Below, in pieces: positions 42,317 through 51,200 of a stretch of 64,000 nucleotides of DNA. Both the position numbers and the translations under genes were made by a program. The notes below the pieces were generated by a model, which was given only the letters and a program-made list of their open reading frames with translations, did no database searches and was not told where the DNA came from. Source of the stretch: Hydrocarboniclastica marina (GTDB taxonomy: Bacteria; Pseudomonadota; Gammaproteobacteria; Pseudomonadales; Oleiphilaceae). The DNA is taken from the NCBI RefSeq assembly GCF_004851605.1, contig NZ_CP031093.1, positions 3,286,692 through 3,350,691 of the forward strand, given 5' to 3'. Positions within the stretch are counted from its first letter, which is position 1; each line of letters starts with the position of its first letter.

Positions 42317-43210
42317 ATGCGTTACATTCCATTCGTTTTCGTTGTCCTCTGGGCTACGGGCTTTATCGCCGCCAAGTGGGGCCTGCCCTACGCCGAGCCG
42401 TTCACTTTTCTGGCCCTGCGCATGGCGCTCGTCGTGCCGATTTTTTTCCTGCTTTCTCGCGCCCTTCGAAGTACCCGCCTTACCTGGACCCAGCGCCGGG
42501 ACCAGATGTTGGTCGGGCTGGGCACGCACGGCGTCTACCTGGGCGGCGTTTTCGTCGCCATCGAGCACCGGATGCCCGCGGGTATTGTAGCGCTGATCGT
42601 CGGCACACAGCCTTTGCTGACCGCGCTGATTGGGCAGTTCTTCCTGCAGAAGCGGCTGGCACTGAGAGAATGGGCCGGTATAGCGCTTGGCCTGGGCGGC
42701 ATTGCCGTGGTTCTGCTGCAGGGCGGCAAGATGGAAGGCGCGCTAAGCGTCCTCAACATCGGCGCCGCCGTTCTCGCCCTGCTGGGCATGTCCCTGGCGA
42801 CGCTCTGGCAATCCCACCGGGGCGGCATGACCGATCTGGTCGCCGGCGGGTTCTGGCAGTATCTTGCAGCACTGGCGCTGTTTGTGGCCTTGGCAGCGGG
42901 GCTTGAGCAGAACGACGTAAACTGGACGGCGCCCTTCATAGGGGCCTGGCTGTGGTCGGTGTTCGTACTATCGCTGGTCGCCATCCTGCTCTGGCTTTAC
43001 ATGCTTCGTCACGGTGAAGCGGCCCGGGTTACACAATTCATGTATCTCTCGCCGCCAACCACGGCACTAATGGCCGCGTTTCTGTTTGGCGAACCGCTAA
43101 CACCGCAGACAGGCTTCGGCGCCGCACTGGTTGTGTTCGGTCTCTATCTGGCACGGCGACCGTCGCCGGCAAAGCATGTCGAAGCCGCTGCTCCCGGTCG
43201 CGCCTCCTGA
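42317..43210 (+). CDS. EamA-family drug/metabolite transporter
   Basis: A 297-residue inner-membrane protein with ten hydrophobic segments in two EamA repeats (about 1-135 and 145-285). The start VVLWATGFIAAKWGLPYAEPFTFLALR and the second-repeat motif YLSPPTTALMAAFLFGEPLT are typical. It likely exports or takes up small metabolites; substrate unknown. The ribosome site is weak (CAGGC). A LysE-type exporter follows after 36 bases, and the two may be one unit. Confidence 0.88.
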   Translation: MRYIPFVFVVLWATGFIAAKWGLPYAEPFTFLALRMALVVPIFFLLSRALRSTRLTWTQRRDQMLVGLGTHGVYLGGVFVAIEHRMPAGIVALIVGTQPLLTALIGQFFLQKRLALREWAGIALGLGGIAVVLLQGGKMEGALSVLNIGAAVLALLGMSLATLWQSHRGGMTDLVAGGFWQYLAALALFVALAAGLEQNDVNWTAPFIGAWLWSVFVLSLVAILLWLYMLRHGEAARVTQFMYLSPPTTALMAAFLFGEPLTPQTGFGAALVVFGLYLARRPSPAKHVEAAAPGRAS

Positions 43211-43246
43211 CTTAATTGAAACCTACTCGACAACGGAAATGTACTT

Positions 43247-43876
43247 TTGCAAACCCTGAACCTTCAGCTGCTAACCGCCTTTATACCGACATTTTTCGTG
43301 GTCTCGGTAACACCTGGCATGTGTATGACCCTGGCGCTGTCCCTCGGCATAACCATCGGTGTCAGGCGCGCGATGTGGATGATGGTGGGAGAGTTGGCTG
43401 GCGTCGCGCTGGTGGCTACCGCGGCGGCTGTAGGGGTAGCGACGTTCATGCTCGCGTACCCGGGTCTGTTTACGCTGTTCAAATACGCCGGCGGGCTTTA
43501 CCTCGGCTGGCTTGGCGTACAGCTCTGGCGTTCGCGCGGCAAGCTGGCGATGCCTGAAAATGATACGCCACCGCCAAACATGTCACGCCTGCAACTGGCT
43601 GCGCAGGGGTTCGTGACAGCAATTGCCAACCCCAAGGGCTGGGCTTTCTTCGTTGCGTTGCTGCCGCCGTTCATCGACCAGAGTCTGCCTATGGCGCCGC
43701 AGCTCACGGCCCTGATTCTGATCATCCTTGCGCTTGAGTTCAGCTGTCTTCAGCTATACGCCCACGGTGGCCGCAAATTGCGCCAGACGCTTCGCAAAGG
43801 CGCGGGAGTGACCACCCTGAATCGTATCGCCGGGACGCTTATGGTCCTGGTGGGCATCTGGCTCGCATTCGGATAA
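43247..43876 (+). CDS. LysE-family amino-acid exporter
   Basis: A 209-residue inner-membrane protein with six hydrophobic segments. The N-terminal VVSVTPGMCMTLALSLGI is the LysE/RhtB signature, and GGLYLGWLGVQLWRS and ANPKGWAFF are also typical. It probably exports an amino acid or homoserine-lactone-like compound. The apparent start is TTG at 43247 with CGGAA about ten bases upstream; the ATG at 43240 is out of frame and stops at once. It converges with ydbL. Confidence 0.87.
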   Translation: MQTLNLQLLTAFIPTFFVVSVTPGMCMTLALSLGITIGVRRAMWMMVGELAGVALVATAAAVGVATFMLAYPGLFTLFKYAGGLYLGWLGVQLWRSRGKLAMPENDTPPPNMSRLQLAAQGFVTAIANPKGWAFFVALLPPFIDQSLPMAPQLTALILIILALEFSCLQLYAHGGRKLRQTLRKGAGVTTLNRIAGTLMVLVGIWLAFG

Positions 43877-43906
43877 TGCTGCTGAAGTTGGTCCTTCAGT
43901 CGCCCG

Positions 43907-44251
43907 CTATTTCTTTACCCATTTGCCGTCCTTGAGCACAAACTGCCCGGCCGGTGTCTGTTCGATGGCTTTCTTACCGGCCACGGTTTCCACCTGAGTC
44001 ACTGGAATATTGTGGTTCTGCGCAATTCGCGCGTATTCGTCCCGGCGCGCTTCGTTGATGGCCTTTACTACTTCTTCCGCATGTTGATCCGGCTTGACGG
44101 TCTGGAGATAACCCGAAGGCGTCTCACCCGCCAGGCCTTTCTGCTTGACGGCATCCAGGGCCTGCTTGGCAGCTTCCAGGCTCATGCCCAGTACCGGCAA
44201 GCTCAGGCAGAGTGCCAGGATTAGAACCGAAAATCGGACTGAAATTTTCAT
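43907..44251 (-). CDS. ydbL: YdbL-family periplasmic protein (DUF1318)
   Basis: A 114-residue exported protein with signal peptide to about LPVLGMS. The body has two helices and the family segment EEVVKAINEARRDEYARIAQ, then VAGKKAIEQTPAGQFV and a Lys-rich tail (DGKWVKK). YdbL acts with YdbH and YnbE in outer-membrane lipid homeostasis in E. coli. It is the last of three genes in the leftward ydbH-ynbE-ydbL set, 83 bases after ynbE. GGAG lies nine bases before the ATG. Confidence 0.9.
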   Translation of the reverse strand: MKISVRFSVLILALCLSLPVLGMSLEAAKQALDAVKQKGLAGETPSGYLQTVKPDQHAEEVVKAINEARRDEYARIAQNHNIPVTQVETVAGKKAIEQTPAGQFVLKDGKWVKK

Positions 44252-44334
44252 GAGCTATAACTCCGTAAAAGGTCCACGGGCACAAATCCCGGAGACGAAG
44301 AACCCAAGCTGGGTATCAAACGAAGGGCGGTCCA

Positions 44335-44559
44335 TCAGAACAAACCTTTTTCGTTGAAGAGCTCGTCCACATCCCTGTCGACCTTGACGTAAACCTCATG
44401 CTGAATCTTTACATTGAGGTTTACCGTAATCGGCTCTTTCGGCGCCGCCATCTGTACCGTTGGTGTGCAGGCAATGCCCATCGCGGCGACCATACCGATC
44501 ATAAAAAGACGGACCCCGCACTGACTTGGGGGTGCGGACCTGAAACCTTGCCCTTGCAT
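44335..44559 (-). CDS. ynbE: YnbE-family outer-membrane lipoprotein
   Basis: A 74-residue lipoprotein precursor. The n-region carries Arg7 and Arg17; the lipobox is MGIAC, with lipidated Cys near residue 31. The mature part ITVNLNVKIQHEVYVKVDRDVDELF matches YnbE, which pairs by beta-strand addition with the C-terminus of YdbH to finish a bridge across the periplasm. AGGAG is nine bases before the ATG. It lies between ydbH (124-base gap) and ydbL. Confidence 0.9.
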   Translation of the reverse strand: MQGQGFRSAPPSQCGVRLFMIGMVAAMGIACTPTVQMAAPKEPITVNLNVKIQHEVYVKVDRDVDELFNEKGLF

Positions 44560-44683
44560 ACGCTGAACTCCTGCGTAATAACCTTCTTGAACGAATTCAG
44601 CCTCGGTGCCCTGGCCCCGTTGCTAATGCTGAAAAGCTAACCCGCCTTACATTACTTTTCCCGGCCTTACCTTGCAGTGCATT

Positions 44684-47368
44684 TCAGCGAGACTGACCCT
44701 CACGTTTTTCGACGCGGTTAAGGACCCGGTCAGTTACAGCGCGGTTAACGCGGTCGCTAAGCCTTAGACTATGAATCAGCGCCGGAATGTCCTCTTCAAG
44801 ATTGACGTTTAGCACAACCGGATAACCATCGCGAACTTCGGGGTTCTGACCCTCGAGGTGCAGATCCAGCATTAGCTGGCCAGACCGATCGTAGTTTACG
44901 GAGCTTCGCAACACAGAATAGTGAAAATTTGCCACCGCATCCGCAACCAGATCCATAGCAGGATTCTCCGGCGTCAGGCTGCGGAAACGGTCAGCAGGCA
45001 GTTTCAGCACACCTCCGCCGGGCGAACTCAATACGCCCCCTTCAACGCTGATACCGTGCTCGCCTATTCGAACAGGAACGCGGCCACGTAGCTGACCCGT
45101 TCCGGATACGCCCTCAGTCGGGTAGAGCGCCATGATCCGACTCAGGTCCACACCGTCGAATGTCACAATCATGAGCAGCGGGCGCTCGGCCACGGACCAG
45201 GCATTTGGCTCAACCTGTACGCTCCCACCGAGTACCTGCGCAGCAGCACGCCGCAGGTGGAGCACCCCTTCCTGAAAGTTCGCGGGGCTTGCACGATAAG
45301 CTGCGTCGAGCACGATATTCTCTATAGGAACGCCCGGATTGAGCTGATCCAGCTTCAGGTCATGGCTTTGCAGATAAACGGTTTCGCCACTCAGACTGAA
45401 CGCCAGACCTCCGCCGAGACCTGACCAGTCCACCTGCCCATACTGGCCACTGAGGGCGGCAAAACCCAGCTGGCCTTCGATATCTGCAGGCGCGCCGCTG
45501 ATCATTTCCGTCCTGAACCGTGCGTCCAGAGCACCAGCAGAGAACGAGAGAACGTCCGGCCAGCGGGAAAGTGTCCCGGCCAATACATGACTCGCTTTTG
45601 CGCCTGTAAGTTCCAATCCGGCGTCGAGAATGAATGCATCACCAAAGTCGTACGCCAGGCTGAGACCCGGGGCCGCCCCGGATTCTGCTTCCAGCTCTCC
45701 TTCCAGTGTCAGGCGATCCAGATCCAGTGCGACGGTACCATCGAAATGCCATGGCTGCGTCTTTAGAAAATCGTGGCGTAACCGTACCGCATCGATCGTG
45801 ACCGGTCCGGCAAGGCGCAGGCTGCTCAGGGCTGGTTCGGTCAGATCGTAATCCGCCGATAACGTTGTTTCGGCCAAATCGGCCGCCAGGCCGTCCGCCC
45901 AGAACGGCCGCGCGCCCTCGGGGTTATCAACATAGTCCAGTAGCAGTTTGGCCCCGGGGGAAAGCTCGAGAGACAGGCCTTCAACGCCTGCTTCACCACG
46001 CCCACGGAGATCGGCCCGGGCGCCGCGAAAAATCCACCCGCCCGCCTCCAATCGGGGGAAGTCCAACCTGACGCGAACGTCTTCCAGCTGCACGGTCCGG
46101 GAATCGGCCGTGGGCAAAGCCAAGTCCGCGTCTATATCGAACGCAGTCGCGCCCTTACCGCGAACGGACACATCCAGGGTAACGCGCTCCTGAGTCGGCG
46201 GCTCTGAGTCAGCATGCGCAGGCTTCGCCTGTTGACCGGGACGGATGCGCAGGACCAGACTCCGAGGGCGCAGGATACCCGGGACCGACTCAACCCAGCT
46301 CGCCGGTTCGGTAAATGTCAGATCTGCGTTTACATGCTTTACCTGCCAGCTCTCCCGGGCCAATGCCATCGCCACGCCGAGATCGCCCCTGACTGCGGCC
46401 ATACCGGGAACCGACCAGGCTTCGTTTATGCGGCCAACAACCGATACATCGCCCGATACCAACCGCGTCATCTCGCCTTCGACTTGCCCTTTGAATGTCC
46501 AGTCCGCGGAGATAGCGGCACTGTCCGGCTCTGGCTGGGTCGCCAGCTTGAGCTCGGGAACAGGCCGCCATTGCCTGAGCCAGCTAGCCACCGCCCCAGC
46601 GTCCGGAAGTCGCGGCATGGTCAGCGAACCCGTCCAGTGAACGGCCCGGCCCCCTTCTCCTTCATCTGGCAGGTACTCAGTCCGGAGCTGGATGTATTTT
46701 TTTCCACCCGCGGTTATGGCCGCGCTCAGGCTAAGGCCCGCCGGAATGGCTTTTCCTTGTGAGCCTGGCTTTCCGGCGCTTTCTCCTCCAGAAGACTGTT
46801 CAATCTCGGCAGCGACCAGGACCTCGTGACCGTTTACGTCAAGCTGCACCTCAGCCTCTGCAGGCCAGATGGAAGCGGGGCCGGACCGGGTGGCCTGGAG
46901 CGAGCCCTTGAGCTCGCAGCGTCCGCCCTTGCAGGGCAGCGTCACCTGGAGATCGGCAACGCGGATAGAGCGGGGCATCCAGAAAGCGGGACTTTGGGCA
47001 ATCTCCAGGGAGGGATAACTATAGGGTGCAGCCTGCGGTGTCTGAGCCGGCGGCGGGGCACCGTCCCAACTGACGGTCAGGCGCTCGGCCGCCAGGTGAT
47101 CCACCTTAAGCCGAAAAGCCCGCCAGCTCCAGCTCAAAGTAAGCTGCTCTGCCGCAACCCGGACACGCCGCTCCGGCTGGACCAGGACAAAACCGGCGGC
47201 ATCCAGCTCCACTTTGCGCAACGACAGTGTGAGGTCGCGCCAGTGCAGTTCCTCGATCCCCACCTGGCGCAGACTGCTGCGAAGATGCGCCTGCAGGCCG
47301 AGTGCCGCGACCACGAGCAGCAGCACGATCGCCAGAACCGCCAAACCGACTCTTTTCCGCCGCGTCAT
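44684..47368 (-). CDS. ydbH: YdbH, AsmA-like intermembrane lipid-transport protein
   Basis: An 894-residue protein with one N-terminal membrane anchor (about 7-28, after the basic MTRRKR) and a long beta-rich periplasmic body, as in the AsmA/TamB/YhdP group. It is thought to form a groove carrying phospholipids between membranes. The C-terminal half contains the dicarboxylate-transport/YdbH signature area (GQLRGRVPVRIGEHGISVEGGVL; VNFHYSVLRSSVNYDRSG-like). I prefer ATG 47368, with GGAG about eleven bases upstream, over 47395. It is first in an operon with ynbE and ydbL, exactly the E. coli gene order. Confidence 0.92.
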   Translation of the reverse strand: MTRRKRVGLAVLAIVLLLVVAALGLQAHLRSSLRQVGIEELHWRDLTLSLRKVELDAAGFVLVQPERRVRVAAEQLTLSWSWRAFRLKVDHLAAERLTVSWDGAPPPAQTPQAAPYSYPSLEIAQSPAFWMPRSIRVADLQVTLPCKGGRCELKGSLQATRSGPASIWPAEAEVQLDVNGHEVLVAAEIEQSSGGESAGKPGSQGKAIPAGLSLSAAITAGGKKYIQLRTEYLPDEGEGGRAVHWTGSLTMPRLPDAGAVASWLRQWRPVPELKLATQPEPDSAAISADWTFKGQVEGEMTRLVSGDVSVVGRINEAWSVPGMAAVRGDLGVAMALARESWQVKHVNADLTFTEPASWVESVPGILRPRSLVLRIRPGQQAKPAHADSEPPTQERVTLDVSVRGKGATAFDIDADLALPTADSRTVQLEDVRVRLDFPRLEAGGWIFRGARADLRGRGEAGVEGLSLELSPGAKLLLDYVDNPEGARPFWADGLAADLAETTLSADYDLTEPALSSLRLAGPVTIDAVRLRHDFLKTQPWHFDGTVALDLDRLTLEGELEAESGAAPGLSLAYDFGDAFILDAGLELTGAKASHVLAGTLSRWPDVLSFSAGALDARFRTEMISGAPADIEGQLGFAALSGQYGQVDWSGLGGGLAFSLSGETVYLQSHDLKLDQLNPGVPIENIVLDAAYRASPANFQEGVLHLRRAAAQVLGGSVQVEPNAWSVAERPLLMIVTFDGVDLSRIMALYPTEGVSGTGQLRGRVPVRIGEHGISVEGGVLSSPGGGVLKLPADRFRSLTPENPAMDLVADAVANFHYSVLRSSVNYDRSGQLMLDLHLEGQNPEVRDGYPVVLNVNLEEDIPALIHSLRLSDRVNRAVTDRVLNRVEKREGQSR

Positions 47369-47503
47369 GCAGCCGTGCTCCATGTGCCCGCACACCGCCG
47401 CGTCGCCTCATAGGCTAATTCATCCTGGAGTGCGGTACCGGTGGGGCCTGACGCTCTGCGCATTGTAGAAGCGCAGGCCCGCATGACGCCGGAACCTCTG
47501 CAC

Positions 47504-49669
47504 CTAACCGTTGCCGACGGATGGGCCGGCGCTGATGATGACGCAATTCCGACCTTCGTGTTTAGCGGTATAAAGCGCATTGTCGGCCATTCGCAGCAAA
47601 GCTTCCTTGGTTTGGGCGTGCTCGGGATAAACGGCGATGCCCAGCGAAACGGTAAGCGAGCCGAGGGATCTACCACCATAGTGGAGCTCGAGCTGTTCAA
47701 TTCTGGTTCTCAGTTCCTCTGCGCGAGCCTGGGCTACTTCCCTACCGGCCTCGGGCAGCACCAGTATGAACTCCTCGCCGCCAAAGCGGCAGGCAATGTC
47801 GCCGGATCGCACCACCCCGACCATCTGCGCCGCGAGCTCTTTAAGGACGAGATCACCCGCTTCGTGGCCAAAAGTGTCGTTGAAGCGCTTGAAGTGATCC
47901 ACATCCACAGCAACCGCAGCCAGATGTTTGCCGGAGCGTTCCATGCGGGCCAGCTCCCGGTCAAAGGTTTCTTCCAGGTAGCGCCGGTTGAACAGCCCGG
48001 TAAGCGGATCGCGCACCGACTGGCGGCGCAGTTTTTCTGCCAGACGAAGGTTACTGAGCGAGAGCGCAAGCCGCTCGGCCACAGTCTTGGCCAGGGTCAA
48101 CTCGTGTGGGTCAATCTTGCCCTCAGGCAAGTGCTCCGCTGAGAGGAAGAGCGTGCCCAACACTTCGTCCCGGGTCGTGAGAGGGATACATATTGAGAGA
48201 GCCAGCTGCGCTGACTCAACGTGCGGGCAGAACAATTCTGCGGACTCCGGTGAAACCCGGTGGGTACGTCCGATACGCAGAGCCCGGCAGTCTTCCGGAT
48301 GAAACCGGCTTACCGGTGTCTGTCCAACGCCCCAGCTGACGGTACGCTCAGCAAAATCGCGCGAGGCCGCCAGCACATAAAGCGCGCCACTCAGGCGCGG
48401 CAGCAGCTTTTCGATCGCCCTGGCTGTGGATTCGTAGGCTTCGGCTTCGCTGTTGGAAGAGATCAGCATGGCTTGCAGGCTGTCGAGCAGCCGGGTTTCA
48501 CGTTCGAGCCCCTGGACCCGCTCCGCCATCCGGTTAAAGCCCTGGCCAAGGGCGCCTAGCTCATCCGAACGCGGATCTTCTACCCGGGCATCAAGGTCGC
48601 CCTGCTCGATGCGTTTTGTTGCCGAACGCAGGCGCCCTATGCTGCGGATGGTATCCAGTTGCATGATCAACAGTAGCGCCAGGCCGATCCCAACCCCGGC
48701 AACCGGTAGCACCGTCGACAGTAGCTTCACCAAGCGCATCTCTTCGCGGGCTTCCTGCGCCAGCTCGAGTTGTTCCTGCTCCTTGGCAGCGATGGACTGC
48801 TCGACCTCGGTCCTTATCTCGTCCATTAAACGGCTGCCACTGCCCGAAGCAACAATCTCTACGGCCAGTTCATCTGCTTCCTGCGCCGCCCGAGTGAGCT
48901 CTTTCAGCAGATCCGCCAGCTGGGTGGCCAGTTCCTGTGCCTCCTGCGCCTCCTGACTGTCGGTGTCGGTGTTGGTGTCGGTGTTGGTGTTGGAGTCCGG
49001 GCCTGGTTGCGGGGTCAGCGCGGACTCCAGGCGCGCTCCGTAGAGGCTTGCCTGCAGCCAGTTGTCCTCGCGTACTGTGCCACGGGACAACCTTACAGCC
49101 CGGCGCAGCGGTTCCTCGAACTCGAACTGACCGTCCGGCAGCCGTTGAGCTGCAATATCTTCAAGTGGAAGCCCCGCATCCAGCTGCGCCTGCAACGCCC
49201 TGACATGGTAGAGCGCTTCGAAGCTAAGGTTGAACAGCCGCCCTGGCGATTGCGCCCTCGCATAGATCACCGGCTCGGCGACATTGTCCCTCCAGCGCTG
49301 GTAAAGAGCGGCAACCCGATCCAGGGCCTCACCGCTGCCGTTACCGTTGAGCGCCCGCCATTCTTTTGCGGACACCATAAAATCAGCTTGCGCACTGGTA
49401 TAAGGCTCAAGGAAGTTGCGGTCGCCGGTGATGACGTAGCCGCGCTCACCGGTTTCGGCGTCCAGTATCGCGTTGAGTGTCTCGCTCCGCACCACAATGC
49501 CACGAATGTTCTGCTCGGCTTCTGCAGACAATTCCTCAGCGCTTTGCAGGCTCTGTTCAACGATCCACGACATTGCTGCGACGACCACGATCGGCAGGGC
49601 CAGACCGGCAAAAACCTGAGATCGAAGCGGGATTCGACGCCAGAATGCCAACGCGTCACGAACAGCCAA
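47504..49669 (-). CDS. CHASE3-HAMP-GAF diguanylate cyclase
   Basis: A 721-residue membrane-bound c-di-GMP synthase. Order: membrane segment near 18-38, CHASE3-type periplasmic region (LDAETGERGYVITGDRNFL), second membrane segment near 315-335, HAMP, a GAF-like domain (about 400-545) and a C-terminal GGDEF domain with an intact GGEEF site in CRFGGEEF and the DVDHFKRFND metal motif. The CHASE3 part has a low-complexity loop of Asn/Thr/Asp (about residues 227-240) coded by a 6-bp repeat. TTG at 49669 has GGAGG eight bases upstream; a GTG at 49678 overlaps that site, so I prefer TTG. Confidence 0.9.
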   Translation of the reverse strand: MAVRDALAFWRRIPLRSQVFAGLALPIVVVAAMSWIVEQSLQSAEELSAEAEQNIRGIVVRSETLNAILDAETGERGYVITGDRNFLEPYTSAQADFMVSAKEWRALNGNGSGEALDRVAALYQRWRDNVAEPVIYARAQSPGRLFNLSFEALYHVRALQAQLDAGLPLEDIAAQRLPDGQFEFEEPLRRAVRLSRGTVREDNWLQASLYGARLESALTPQPGPDSNTNTDTNTDTDSQEAQEAQELATQLADLLKELTRAAQEADELAVEIVASGSGSRLMDEIRTEVEQSIAAKEQEQLELAQEAREEMRLVKLLSTVLPVAGVGIGLALLLIMQLDTIRSIGRLRSATKRIEQGDLDARVEDPRSDELGALGQGFNRMAERVQGLERETRLLDSLQAMLISSNSEAEAYESTARAIEKLLPRLSGALYVLAASRDFAERTVSWGVGQTPVSRFHPEDCRALRIGRTHRVSPESAELFCPHVESAQLALSICIPLTTRDEVLGTLFLSAEHLPEGKIDPHELTLAKTVAERLALSLSNLRLAEKLRRQSVRDPLTGLFNRRYLEETFDRELARMERSGKHLAAVAVDVDHFKRFNDTFGHEAGDLVLKELAAQMVGVVRSGDIACRFGGEEFILVLPEAGREVAQARAEELRTRIEQLELHYGGRSLGSLTVSLGIAVYPEHAQTKEALLRMADNALYTAKHEGRNCVIISAGPSVGNG
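48961..48996. repeat. Hexanucleotide microsatellite in the diguanylate cyclase gene
   Basis: Six units of YGGTGT (last one changed) code on the minus strand for alternating Asn/Asp-Thr. Unit length is a multiple of three, so copy-number change alters loop length without a frameshift. Confidence 0.8.
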
Positions 49670-50026
49670 GGAAATCACCTCCGCAGGCGTGGAACACGGC
49701 AGCGGTTGCGCCTGCGCGAAGGTGCGACGGGCAGCTGGTCTTCTCGGAAAAGCCGGAAGGATAGTTCGAAAGCGGAACAGGATAGGGACATGTAACTGCT
49801 AACTGCATGTATAAGCACGCTATTTTGATTGCAAAGTTCAGACTTATCACTCTACCCGTGCAACCGATACTAAGGCAACGCCGCAGCCGGCCAGCGTCAC
49901 CAAACCTTGACCTGCGCCCCGTTAAACTGTGGCCCAGTCTGCAAGAGGTTAAAATCCGCCAACCTTGATCAGATCCCTGTACCCAACTGTATGATAGGGG
50001 CTGTTTTCCAGCCAGGGAGTGCTTTC

Positions 50027-51106
50027 ATGACATTGATGCCGTTTCTGTACCTGGCCCTGGGCCTAGTGCTTCTGGTTGCGGGTGCGGAAGTTCTGGTCAG
50101 GGGGGCGACGCGCCTCGCGGCGGCGTTCGGGATTTCTCCACTGGTCGTCGGGCTGACTGTGGTGGCTTTTGGCACCAGCGCACCCGAGATGGCGGTTAGT
50201 GTTCAGTCGAGTCTATCCGGTACAGGCGATATCGCGCTCGGCAATGTCGTTGGCAGCAATATTTTCAACGTCCTGGCCATTCTCGGGCTGTCGGCACTGG
50301 TAGTGCCAATGCTGGTTTCCAGACAGTTGATCCGCCAGGACGTCCCGGTCATGGTGGCTGCGTCCGTGCTGGCCTTTGCGCTCGCCTTTGACGGCACGCT
50401 GGGGCGTATTGATGGCCTGGTACTTTTTGCGGGAATCATCGCCTATACCGCTTTTCTGATCGTGAGCAGCCGGCGCCAACAGAAACTGGCCAACGATGAG
50501 TTTGCCCGCGAGTACGGCCCGGCTGAGGCACCTCAGTCAGACTCCTGGTTAAAGAACGCATCGTTCGTGGCCGCTGGCCTGGTCCTGCTTGTGGTGGGCT
50601 CAGACCTGCTTGTGAGCGGTGCGGTTGTGTTGGCGCGCGCGCTGGGGCTGACTGAACTCGTCATCGGCCTCACCATTATCGCGGCAGGCACGTCCCTGCC
50701 GGAAGTAGCCACGTCCATAACCGCGGCGCTAAAAGGTGAGCGCGATATTGCAGTTGGTAATGTGGTCGGCAGCAACATATTCAACCTGTTGGCCGTGCTG
50801 GGGCTGGCGTCGCTGGTCGCCCCAGAGGGTCTTGCGGTACCTGCCAGCGCACTAGCTTTCGACTTTCCCGTTATGCTCGCGGTGGCCATTGCCTGCCTGC
50901 CCATTTTCTTCTCGGGCTACGTGGTCAATCGCTGGGAAGGGCTACTGTTCCTGGGCTATTACGTCGCTTACACAACACACCTTGTGCTCTCGGCCGGTGG
51001 CACAAATGCCCCTGGGCTGTTCCAGCAGGCGATGGTCTGGTATGTCATGCCGCTCACCGCAGTGACCTTGCTGGTTATCGGCATTCGCTCATGGCGCGCG
51101 CAATAA
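50027..51106 (+). CDS. Calcium/sodium antiporter, YrbG type
   Basis: A 359-residue inner-membrane protein made of two inverted alpha-repeats. Each repeat has the CaCA signature: GTSAPEMAVS with GNVVGSNIFN in the first half, and GTSLPEVATS with GNVVGSNIFN in the second. It exchanges Ca2+ for Na+ (or H+). ATG 50027 follows AGGGAG; the frame opens 120 bases earlier, but that part has no membrane or family pattern. It stands alone between two leftward c-di-GMP genes. Confidence 0.93.
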   Translation: MTLMPFLYLALGLVLLVAGAEVLVRGATRLAAAFGISPLVVGLTVVAFGTSAPEMAVSVQSSLSGTGDIALGNVVGSNIFNVLAILGLSALVVPMLVSRQLIRQDVPVMVAASVLAFALAFDGTLGRIDGLVLFAGIIAYTAFLIVSSRRQQKLANDEFAREYGPAEAPQSDSWLKNASFVAAGLVLLVVGSDLLVSGAVVLARALGLTELVIGLTIIAAGTSLPEVATSITAALKGERDIAVGNVVGSNIFNLLAVLGLASLVAPEGLAVPASALAFDFPVMLAVAIACLPIFFSGYVVNRWEGLLFLGYYVAYTTHLVLSAGGTNAPGLFQQAMVWYVMPLTAVTLLVIGIRSWRAQ

Positions 51107-51200
51107 CGCCGGCATGTGATGCACAGTCCTGCCACACCTGGGCAACGCAAAACCGTGCAGGCCGGTAAGTAAACAAACCAGCTTTCAGAACCGATCTGCG

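Noticed and set aside
49965-49995. TTGATC / TATGAT promoter for the Ca2+/Na+ antiporter
   Set aside because: The 19-base spacer is outside the usual range, so I did not list it as a feature.
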